In this document: piece after piece, positions 23,481-32,743 of the stretch
How positions within the stretch are numbered: the first letter of the stretch is position 1
How the letters are laid out: every line of letters begins with the position of its first letter
Source: Magnaporthiopsis rhizophila
Taxonomy: Eukaryota > Ascomycota > Sordariomycetes > Magnaporthales > Magnaporthaceae
Direction: 5' to 3'
Assembly: GCA_003049465.1 (NCBI GenBank)
Contig: PYSS01000066.1
Coordinates: 62,001 to 126,000 of the forward strand
DNA length: 64,000 nt
The notes under the pieces: model-generated
What the model saw: the letters and a program-made list of their open reading frames with translations, nothing else
Database searches by the model: none
Told to the model about the DNA's origin: nothing
Position numbers and translations under genes: made by a program

Positions 23481-23699
23481 ACATCTATGGTTACAGTTAC
23501 ACACCACACCCAAATCGTGCCCTCCCTTTCACAGTGCTGGAGTCCACAAACAAGGCTTCGGCTGACGGCGAGCCTCCGAGACAACAACCAAAAACCTACT
23601 CGGCCCGGATTCCAGCCCTTTGNGTACCCGTTCGACCACCCGGTTTGCTGCTGTGAGCTGTTGCCAATCTGCCTACGGTCGGGGCATATGATCTGTACG
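23328..23699. other. Intergenic flank of the retroelement, with one ambiguous base
   Basis: This holds the 3' end of the GPR1-type gene, a poly(A) run and about 220 bp that I cannot assign. Position 23622 is an N, so the local assembly is uncertain. Confidence 0.5.
23447..23479. repeat. Poly(A) run of 33
   Basis: An uninterrupted A-run on the plus strand just downstream of the GPR1-type gene. It could be the tail of a retroposed copy or a simple homopolymer; nothing upstream identifies a retroposed sequence. Confidence 0.9.
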
Positions 23700-26015
23700 A
23701 TCTGTGCCAAGACAAATCAGACAAATCACAACCACTTTGGAGAGCCCCGGACCGGACGTGGTCACGGTCAGCAACCTCAGGGGGCTGTGGGACAGGAGGC
23801 TGGAGGGCCACCTTGTCGCAATCTGCCGCGGAGCGGTCCGCCTGGGGCACTTCCCCCGAGCCTGGAAACGAGCCACAGTGGTCACCCTCTCCAAGCCCGG
23901 AAGGGACCACAAGACCACAAGCGGGTGGAGGCCGATCACCCTCCTGTTAGTCCTGGGCAAGGGATTGGAGAGGCTTATGCAAAGAAGGATGGCAGTCGCG
24001 GCGGTACTGGGAGATGCGGTCTTAAGGGACACAGCGGGGACCCTTCCCCTCAGGTCAGCGCAGGACCTAGTGGTAAGCCTAGTGTTTGATGCGGATAGGG
24101 CAAGACTGCAAGGCAAACACGGGTTTTTGGTAACCTTTGACGTTAAGTCGGCGTTCCCGTTGGTTAGCAGGGTAATGCTGGGAGCGGCTTTTACAGCGCA
24201 AGGGTGGCGCCCTGAGACGGTGGCACTGGCATAGTCCTTCGTGACAGACAGAAAGTATCAGTTCAAGTGGCACGACAGAGCTTTCCGGGCCAGCGACGGG
24301 CTCCCACAGGGGTTCCCGTGGTCCCCAGTCCTGCTGATGCTGGTATTTGCCACGGTCGTCAGGGCACCCGTGCTTTGCAACCACGGCTTAATGTTCACGT
24401 ACATGGACGATATCGCCCAGTATAGCGTGGACCGAGACCCCGAGATCGCTGCCCGAAAAGCCACCATGCTGGCGTCGCTCCTCGATGAGGATCTCCGTAA
24501 AGCAGGGATGAGGTTAGACCCGGGAAAAACGGAGTTGCTGTACACCCCACCAGGTGGCAGGGGCCCCAAAGTGGGAGTAGTCCCGGAATCCATCAGAAAC
24601 CTGCACCTCCCGACGGGCAGGACAGTGGCCAGCCCCCAAGTTACGTGGTTCGGGGTCATATTTAGGGCCACGCAGCAAACAGGGGTGAGCTTTGCAGCGA
24701 ACGTGTCTGAGAGGGTTAGGAGGGCCCAAGCGCTGATGGCGCTCACGGCCCGGGTGAACGCAGTGTACAAAGGACTCCGGCCGGACGCGGCCAGGGCGTG
24801 GTTCAAGTTTGGGGTTGTCCCCACATTTACGTACGGAGTCTGGCCCCTGTTCCAAAGGTTCCAGAACCTTAAGGCGGTTGCAGAACTTAAGATGCTGGGG
24901 AGGGCGACTGAATCGGCCCTTAGAGCACTTATGCTAGCGTAAAAAACAACACCCAAAGCACTACGGTACTGGGCAGTCGGCATCTCCCCCCAGGAGGTGT
25001 GGGGCAGAGAGTTAGCCAGGGCGTCCAAAAAACTGCACATATTTCCCGTGGGTTACCCAATCAGGTACAGACTTAGGCATTTAGAGGAGATGCCGTCGAG
25101 ACTGGCAGCACTGTATTGCAGCTTTCTACCAGAGTCAGCCCCGAACCTGGACCCAGTCGGCCCAGGCGCGTTGGCCATGGCGGACCTGTTCGGACTGAGG
25201 CACCGACCGCTCAGAAAGTTGCGCCCTAAAGGGGACCCGGGCCCCTGCCTGGCACAGGCGGACCTAGTGGCGTGGTGGGAGGCCAATAGGCCGTTCTCGT
25301 TTTCCAACGTCAGGTGGGACCCCGAGTGCACCTGGGACAGGGACCTGGACAGGCCAGCGCTTACAGGTAAAAGGAATTTCCACACCCTACTGGCGGAAGG
25401 ATCGGGACACGGCAATTTCGAGTCCTACCACCTAAGGTTTAACCACAAACCAGCGCTAGACTGGTACTGCATCTGCGGGGAGGTCTAAGAAGTAGGATAT
25501 ACCGACAGCTGCGAGCTGCGAAGGGTGCCCGCCGCCTGGAAAAGAGAACCCCCCCAGCAAGCGACTCAGAGGAGGCCAGGTGGTGGAGAAGGGGCAGGAA
25601 CGCCGTGGTTCGTGTCGGGATCGAAAGAGCACTCAAGGGTCTAGGGGCCGAGCAGGTGATGCAGGTCAACAAAAACGGGATCGAAGTTAAGGGACAAGCA
25701 ACCCGGGCAGACGGCCCGGACGATTCAGATGCTGAGGAGGAACTCCCGATTGTGGAGGTCGGGAGGCTGGAATAGGGGGATACTCGGGCCCCAGAAGAAA
25801 GAGAGGAGGGCAGGAGTAGGGTTTTACAGTTGCCTTATAGTTATAATTTTCCTTGTACCTAGCCCCCTAAAGTCGGCGTAATGCGACCAAGTAGAACTGC
25901 CCGGCCGCCGTTGCGGGCACGTTTGAGAGCCACCAGGGTGGCTGCCAGACAGTACTGACACGTGCGCGAACACGTGACAGTGCCTGGGGCACTGATGTTA
26001 ATCGACTTATACTTA
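23700..26015 (+). mobile_element. 5'-truncated, mutated non-LTR (LINE-type) retrotransposon
   Basis: The reverse-transcriptase region reads on the plus strand in one frame from about 23735 to 25550. It is interrupted by TAG 24232, TAA 24940 and TAA 25486. A 1-base shift at a run of seven C (25549..25555) moves to the frame that ends at TAG 25773. Recognisable motifs are GWRPITLL, FDVKSAF, SDGLPQGFPWSP and the catalytic FTYMDD. A Cys-containing segment after the RT (WYCICGEV) may be a zinc knuckle. The endonuclease and ORF1 regions are missing, the usual 5' truncation of LINE insertions. The TAG at 24232 falls where such elements normally have Trp before the S-F-x-x-D-R motif, so TGG-to-TAG is likely. 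A short TTATAC repeat near 26010 may mark the 3' tail. The copy is non-functional; both ends are approximate. Confidence 0.85.
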
Positions 26016-26680
26016 TACTTCTATGTAATTATTTCTGGTGTACTCCAAGTATACTTATAATCACCGAAAGTCCTGTCCACATGTCTGTCCTCATTCCCGG
26101 TTTGCCAGCTCGGAACCGGTAGCATGGTGGGTTCGATGCTCCCGAACCCTACGAGTCACCCGCCCCTCAAGTCGCTGTCAATTTGACCAAGTCAAATTAG
26201 TCGGCCCAACGGGGAGATGGCTTTGGTGGCCGTGGGTCGGTTTTTTGATTTTTGCATATAAAATATTTTTTCGGGAATGGCCCTGCGGCACCGGAACCCT
26301 CGCCAGCGCAAATCCCGCGGTACCGATGTCGGTATGTATATGAGGAGGCTCGTTGTTGGCAGCTCACGTCCCGACCCTTTAATAAAGCCTGTAACCTTTT
26401 GGGGCCTGCACAGCGCTGTCTGCAGCGCCTGTCAGGACTCAATCCAACTAAACGTGACCCTGCCGGAGCTGTGACTAGCGCAAGCGATCCATATCTGTTA
26501 TGACCACCGCTACGCAGGAAGCAGGGGTTAGGAGGGCTGGGCCAAACCCCAGCAGGGAGCCTCTCCCAGCGCCTCGAGCCGCTAGGCTCCCGCCCCGCTT
26601 CCAGCCCTTGTGTCTGAGAGAAATCAGGTTCTGTTTGCGAGAAGGTGGAAAGGGGTGAAAATAAATTGCCCCGCATGTTA
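26016..26680. other. Unassigned DNA between the LINE copy and the 297-aa gene
   Basis: No supported gene or repeat. Short open frames show no recognisable sequence. The right end is probably 3' UTR of the minus-strand 26681 gene. Confidence 0.5.
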
Positions 26681-27574
26681 TCATACAGCCGATTCCTCCG
26701 TCCCTTCATCCACTCGATACAGTACCTGCTCTCCATCCAAGTCGACACGTTCATACGTGCCCATCAAGTCTAGCAGGGTAACGGCTCCAGCAACCTCCGC
26801 ATCAACCACCTCATCGGTATCCTCTCCGGCCCGGGTGGAGACATATGATTTCCAGCGATTGCCCTTCTCAAGGTAGGCTTTATCGACTTTCTGTGTCGAA
26901 AACCGCGAGAAACGGATTTTGCGGTACTGCACTGCGAAAACCTGCTCGCCCGCGGCCGTGTAGCCAACCTCCTCGGCGGAATCGCTCGTCAAAGATAAGC
27001 TACCGCCGATACCGAGGTCCGAGCCTGGCGCCGGCACACCCCCTGCGGCGGCGATTACAGCTGCGGGCACGGCAACAGACGCGTCGAGCTTGGTTTTGTG
27101 GCAGCGCGCTAGACCAACGCGGGCGTCGGTCAGCGCCTTGAAACCGCACACGAGGTAGACCTTGCTGTATGGGCGCTGGGATTCTTTCTCCAACCAGGTG
27201 CGCACAGAGGTCTCCCGACACGCAGCGCTGAAGTAAGCGCTAGCGTTGCGCAGCTGGTGAATGACGCAGAGCGGGGCGGTGACGGTTTCTGAGTGTGCGG
27301 GTGCGAAGTCTGTGGCCGCGAGCAGTTTGAGCAGGCTTAGCCCCAGTCGCGTGCCCCGTGTGCGCTCGAGCACAGTGTGGAAATTCTCGAATCGTTGGGT
27401 AGCAACGTCGGGTTCGAAGGGGGGATATATGGCGTCCAGTGGTTCGTCGCCGGGGCTTTGGGCAAAGGGCTGGCAGAAATCTTGGTCGGGGTACTTGGGG
27501 TCCAGAACGAGGCGGCCTAGCTCGATGGACTCCCGGGGGATGGGACGGTTAAACAGGAGGTTTGCGATTAACAT
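26681..27574 (-). CDS. Intact 297-aa protein of unrecognised fungal family, next to CHAT protease (candidate death effector)
   Basis: A single-exon minus-strand frame with ATG at 27574 and TGA at 26681. No signal peptide is seen. Residues 16 to 36 carry a conserved-looking IELGRLVLDPKYPDQDF block. Residues 115 to 147 are a helix followed by a beta-like KVYLVCGFKAL strand. Residues 160 to 200 are Ala/Gly-rich and 210 to 222 another strand (EQVFAVQYRKIRF). The C-terminus repeats a short GEQVL pattern. A decayed paralogue at 31691 shares the N-terminal, middle and C-terminal blocks, which shows that these are the conserved parts. I do not recognise the family. Fungal gasdermin-like proteins of similar size lie beside subtilisin or caspase-related proteases, so a protease-activated effector is possible. 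That is inference from position and size, not from a recognised motif. Confidence 0.75.
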   Translation of the reverse strand: MLIANLLFNRPIPRESIELGRLVLDPKYPDQDFCQPFAQSPGDEPLDAIYPPFEPDVATQRFENFHTVLERTRGTRLGLSLLKLLAATDFAPAHSETVTAPLCVIHQLRNASAYFSAACRETSVRTWLEKESQRPYSKVYLVCGFKALTDARVGLARCHKTKLDASVAVPAAVIAAAGGVPAPGSDLGIGGSLSLTSDSAEEVGYTAAGEQVFAVQYRKIRFSRFSTQKVDKAYLEKGNRWKSYVSTRAGEDTDEVVDAEVAGAVTLLDLMGTYERVDLDGEQVLYRVDEGTEESAV

Positions 27575-28505
27575 GATGCAGCAGTTGCCAGGATGCAGAA
27601 TGGAAAAGCAGAAAAATCATACAGGCGTAAATTGGCTCGGAAAGAACATACAATTGCTTCTTTATGGAGGCCTGTAATGGTGGGGCCACGTGTCGCTGCA
27701 AGATATTTGTTACAGTTTCCGCCCGAGGCCGCCTAAAATGATCAGCATGCGTCTAGAAATTTCTCCTTGCCGCCGAGCGCGGACGGGAAATCGGAGGCAT
27801 TTAGGCTCCTATCAGCGTCATGTTCTACACCGGGTACAAACCCCGGTGTCGGTGGTGGGCAAATCGAAACGCGGCTCCGGTCGTGCTGGCTAACAGCCCC
27901 GAATCCCGCAACAACTGGACCCGTCTGCGTGCGCGGCATTTACAACAGGAAGAATTGGCTAACAGTCGTCGAATCATTCCGCGCCTCGGTTACTTTGCAA
28001 CCACTTCACCAGCAGTGACGTGGCATTCCAGACTGTTCGAGGCAGAGTTTGAGCGAGGCCGATTGAGCTGACAGCACAGCCCAGCCGACAATGCCCAATC
28101 TGCAGCACTATATGGACTTGGGGCTGGAGGGCGTCGCTTATCCACCAGTGGTTTTTATTATTGGCATGCTGCCTTCTGAGGAATGCCTCGGGCGTCTGCA
28201 CGCCATGAACCCAGCCGTCCGGGGCGTCAGGACCAATGAGCTTCCAGTGGCCAGCGGAAATACAACCACACTCCCTCCAAGGCGCATCGCAAGGCAACTT
28301 GGTGTAAGGAAGACCGGATAAGTCGTGCCAATATATTCTCCCAAATTTGACGGCATCTATCCGCCTTATCAACGCTTCCGAAAGCCGTCTTCGGCCATCT
28401 CACTTCCACGAACGATTGAACTCGAACATTTTGATCCCGCACTTCGCCTCCCGTTTCAGACCAACGATTTCGGAGCGTTCAATCATATTGGTATCCAGCT
28501 ACAGC
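27575..28505. other. Divergent promoter region of the 297-aa and TPR-CHAT genes
   Basis: About 930 bp between the two divergent genes. Several open frames of 60 to 130 residues cross it, but none resembles a known protein. A shared bidirectional promoter is possible. Confidence 0.5.
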
Positions 28506-31380
28506 ATGGTCGGGATGGAGTTGTTCCATATCGAGGCGGAGATGATCTCTCTCCTCAACAACATAAGCAACGAAGACCTTCATTCTTTCGCCGAGTCGCA
28601 AAAAAATCCCACGAGTGATGAACAGATCGAATTGTACATTTACGCCTGCTTCTTTGTCTTTAAAAGGTCAGCCTCAGCGGAACACCTCGAGCAGGCTGTT
28701 CAAAGAACAGAGGGATAGATCGCAATTACGCCTACAGACCACCCGGACCGCACCCGGCGATCTCGCATTTTCGACATGATGTTGGCCTGGGTACACCAGG
28801 TTACGTCCATATCGGAAAACATTGTACCTACGCTTCCGGGAGTTAAGTGAGTCGCAATTTCCCAGGCCTTTCTAGGTGGGATGGCTGCGGTGTTTCTGGC
28901 TCAAATATCGCTCGTAAGATGCAAACGGTAATGGGGTCAGCTGGAGATGGCAAGGAGCTAACGCGCCAATGTCTATTAGCCAAGAGTCAATATTTGACAA
29001 AACTGCTATCAACAAAGCAGCAAGGCTGGCGGAAAATTACCAGCAAACGGGCCGTTTCGAAGACTTACAAAAGGCCGTCAGGGTTATGGAACGGGCAGTA
29101 AATATCGGAGGGGGATTTATCCAGCCTGGTATATTGAGCAACTTTGGGGCGATGCTCGGTATGCGATTCGAACGGACCGGATCGATGGACGACCTTAATC
29201 GCGCTGTCGAGGCTACCGGCATGGCAGTGGATACCACACCTTAAAACCACCCCGACCGAGCCGGCCGTTTAAGCAACTTTGGATGCTGGCTTGGCAGGCG
29301 ATTCGAACGGACCGGATCGATGGATGACCTTAATCGCGCTATCGAGGTTACCGGCATGGCAGTGGATGCCACGCCTCAAAACCACCCGGACCAAGCTGGT
29401 TATTTAAACAACCTTGGAAGCTGGCTTGGCAGCCGATTCGAACGGACCGGATCGATGGACGATCTTAATCGCGCCGTCGAGGTTGCTAGTATAGCGGTGG
29501 ATGCCACACCTCAAAACCACCCGGACCGAGCTGGCCGTTTAAATAACCTTAGAAACTGGCTTGGCAGCCGATTCGAACGGACCGGATCGATTAACGACCT
29601 TAATCGTTCGCTTTCGTCGTACAAAGAAGGCTGGTCTTGCCATACTGCCCCCCCGTCTACTCGCATTCGACTGGCTCAGCGTGCCGCCAATATCCTCGCA
29701 TCGCAAAAAGACTGGGACGAATCAAGCCAGCTGCTGCAGGAAGCTATAGAACTCCTTCCTATTGTGAGCCCGCGGTTTTTAAACCATACCGACAAACAGC
29801 ACATGCTTGCAGATTCCGCAGGCCTGGCTTCGATGGCGGCCGCTACGGCCCTAAATGCGGGAAAGGAGGCCTTTCACGCTTTGCAGCTTCTCGAACTCGG
29901 TTGCGGCGTTATTGCTGGTCTGCTGATGGATATGCGCGGAGATATTTCCGATTTTACGCGAAAGCATCCCAGTTTGGCGGACGAGTTTACAGCCCTTCAA
30001 GACGAGCTGGACTCGCCGGCGGACCAACCAACTTCTGCGCTTTCTAAAGATAGCACGTCTTTGTGGGAATCGCAAGCAAAACGACGTTGTGAAGCGGACC
30101 AAAAATTCAGCGAGCTCATCACGAGCATTCGTGCTCAGCCAGGATTTGATGGCTTTCTTCGTTTGCCGGCTACAGGTGACCTAATGGCCGCAGCCAATCC
30201 AGACCCTATTATCGTCGTTAATCTTAGCCTGTATCGCTGTAATGCGTTCCTGGTCGAGCGCAACCGGATCAGGGTGCTGGAATTGCCTGGTTTAACAATG
30301 GAGGAAGTCCAAAAACGGGCCCAAGATCTTCGATTTTCTCGCGCAACAGGCTCGTTCCACATGGCAGCTCTACTAAAATGGCTTTGGGATACCGCCGCTC
30401 GTCCTTGTCTAGACGCGCTCGGTTTCAAAAACCCCGTCTCTGATGACAACTGGCCTCGTGTGTGGTGGATTCCTACAGAACTCCTCAGCCAGCTGCCATT
30501 TCACGCAGCAGGAAAACACGTGCAAGGTTCCACTAAAACAGTGCTGGACAGAGTTATATCGTCATACGCCCCGTCGGTCAAAGCATTAATACATGGACAG
30601 CGACACCCTATTCGAAGGTCCGCCGGGCCATTCTCTGATTATGCTCTCCTGGCTGCCATGCACGAAACACCAAATCTGTCGGGCAACAAAACTTTCCCGT
30701 TTGCTGCAGACGAAGTGAGGATGCTGAAAAATCTCTGTCGTAAGCTCCAATTATGGTCGCTCATACCGATTCTGCGTAAGAACAATGTGCTCAAATACCT
30801 ACAAACGTGCAAAATATTCCACTTTGCCGGCCACGGGCAGTCGGACCCGGCCGAGCCTTCACAAAGCTATCTGCTCCTTAAGGACTGGAAAACGAGCCCG
30901 CTCACTGTAGAAGACCTCCGCGACCACAGGCTCCAGGAGAACGGGCCGTTTCTCGGATACCTCTCGGCCTGTTCGACCGGAGCCAACGAGGCGGCACAAC
31001 TCGCCGACGAGGGGATCCATCTTATCAGCGCCTTCCAGCTCGCGGGCTTCCGGCACGTGGTGGGAACGCTCTGGGAGGTCTCGGACAAGCACTGCGTTGA
31101 CGTGGCGAGGGTGCTTTATAAGACCCTGCGGGACGAAGGGATGATAAACGCAGCGGTCTGCCGGGGACTCCATCGTGCGGTTCGCGCACTGCGTGACGGG
31201 AGGATCGAGAAGGAAAGGAAGGTCAAAAAGGAAGGGAAAATCGAGAAAAAGGGGGAGGTCAAAAAGAAAGGAGAAATCAAGGAAGAGGAGGCGAGAAAGG
31301 CTTTTTCTATAGTTCCTGGGCTTGCCGAGAACGGCTTCATAAGCAGTTACTGGATTCCCTACATCCATTTCGGTATATAA
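28506..31380 (+). pseudogene. TPR-CHAT (caspase-like) protease gene with two in-frame stops
   Basis: The model is 28506..28846 joined to 28980..31380. The 133-nt intron (GTGAGT donor, CTAAC branch, TAG acceptor) changes frame exactly as needed. Stops TAG 28716 and TAA 29242 interrupt it. The TAG follows EQAVQRTEG, where Trp would fit. The TAA aligns with CAA at 29377 and 29512 in the next two repeat units. The N-terminus is helical. 45-residue TPR-like units follow (RFERTGSMDDLNRAVE...). The CHAT domain at the C-terminus keeps its catalytic His (FAGHGQ, codon 30832) and Cys (SACSTGA, codon 30970). A Lys/Glu-rich insert lies near the end. A 686-residue protein could still start at an internal Met near 29320 and would keep the protease domain. 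CHAT proteases cleave partner proteins in cell-death or defence systems. The neighbouring 297-aa protein is a candidate substrate by position only. Confidence 0.85.
29164..29613 (+). repeat. 135-bp tandem repeat encoding 45-residue TPR-like units
   Basis: The marker CGATTCGAACGGACCGGATC recurs at 29164, 29299, 29434 and 29569, always 135 bp apart, giving three full periods and the start of a fourth. High nucleotide identity between units suggests recent duplication or gene conversion, as in other fungal non-self-recognition genes. Lines up the premature TAA (29242) with intact CAA codons in later units. Confidence 0.95.
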
Positions 31381-31690
31381 GAGTTATTCGTATCGGGAGG
31401 GACACCCAGGTTAGCGGAAATTTGACTTTTTAGAAGTTGTTTTGATGCCCACCCATCAATGGCAGTATCGCGCAAAATATTGTCAGGAGCGGATGGCTGT
31501 CCTGGTTCAAACGCGGCACAGCCGGCTAAAAGTGGTTGGACCAGCTTCGCGTGCGGAGTCTCAGGCGAGCCAAATAATGGCTTCGAAAATGCAACGCTTT
31601 ATACTACGTTTCCGCTGCTGCTTATTTGCAAATTTGTCGTTTTAAGCCAGGCTTACTGGTGAGTGAAGGCTCCGGCATATCGCTATCGTC
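31381..31690. other. Spacer between the CHAT gene and the decayed paralogue
   Basis: About 310 bp with no recognisable coding signal. Confidence 0.5.
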
Positions 31691-32499
31691 GGGAGTAGCG
31701 TTTTTAGTGCCCGATTCCTTACCAGTCCCATTTTGCTAGGCCAGCTGATTATAGATTGCAAGTACCCCAGCGAGGACGCATGCCGCCCTTTGCTGCCCTT
31801 TGAGCCCCCCGGTGTTGCCGCTCCCACCACACCGTCACCCTGCCACGTCGTCGCCAGCACTCCTAAAGACTTCCACCAGGTCGTGGACAGCACGCGCAGC
31901 ACTCGCCTCGGCCCCGCCCTCGCGGACATACTCTCCCTCCGCCCCTTCGCTTCCGCCTACCTCCATAACCTTTTCCGCCCCGCTGCTCGTATCCAAAGCA
32001 GTCGCGGACCCGCGCAGTTACTTCTGCAAGGCGCACCGCAAAGGCTCCATGCGCGCCTGGCTTGAAACGCGCCTCCGCCAGCCATGGTCCCGTACGTGCC
32101 TCGTTAGCAGGCTGCGCACCTGACGGGTATGTGGGTCGACGCAGCGCAGAGGCGGGACGCCGAGCTCGGCACCACGATCAAGCCGCGCGTGTGGCTCGTC
32201 TTAACGGCCACGGCCCGGCTCCCACTGGTGGCGGTGGATGGCCACACCGGCTCAGTAAGCGTGGCGGTGGCGCGCGGCGTGGTGACAGCGTCAGGTACGC
32301 GCCACCCAGATGCGACCTGAGTCCAAAGGAATCGATGGAAGTTGACGCCTGTGCTGCGGGACCAGGGGGCAGCGGAGGAGAATGGCGTGGATGTGAATCT
32401 TGCCGGTGAAATTCGGTCCGAAAAACTGCTGGGCAATCTGAGAGCTTCGATCTGGACGGTGAGCAGGTTTTGTTCCAAATCGAAAGGGGACGCTCCTGA
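31691..32499 (+). pseudogene. Decayed second copy of the 297-aa gene
   Basis: The plus strand encodes fragments in shifting frames that match the intact 26681 protein in order. The N-terminal block is LGQLIIDCKYPSED (from 31733), matching LGRLVLDPKYPDQD. STRSTRLG matches RTRGTRLG. In another frame, SYFCKAHRKGSMRAWLE (around 32015) matches AYFSAACRETSVRTWLE. NGVDVNLAG precedes FDLDGEQVLFQIE (ending at TGA 32497), which matches VDLDGEQVLYRVD. At least three frame changes separate these blocks, and the middle (about 32120 to 32340) aligns poorly. No functional protein can be made. It lies on the other side of the CHAT gene in the opposite orientation to the intact copy. The 5' boundary is approximate. 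Confidence 0.85.
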
Positions 32500-32743
32500 C
32501 AGCATGGCCACCACATGGCATAGTATCTATGTTACGCAGGCAATCAGAGCCAAGCAAAGCGGTAATTTGGGGCACGCGCTCGGCGGGGTATATCACCAAA
32601 CAATTAACTTAATATAAAGCAGATAATAAGCATTAAAAAATGGCCCGTTAGACAACTACCCCTTTGAAACAACCGATTGCAACCAATGGAAACCACTGGA
32701 TATTTATTGTGGGCAACCAGCCGTAGCATACCGAATGCCTCAC

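Noticed and set aside
26038..26343. 101-residue open frame after the LINE copy
   Set aside because: No similarity to retroelement proteins and no start context; probably chance.
28780..28880. Possible dispersed 5S rRNA gene
   Set aside because: A few words looked similar, but the conserved 5S internal boxes are absent and the segment is explained by exon 1 and the intron of the CHAT gene.
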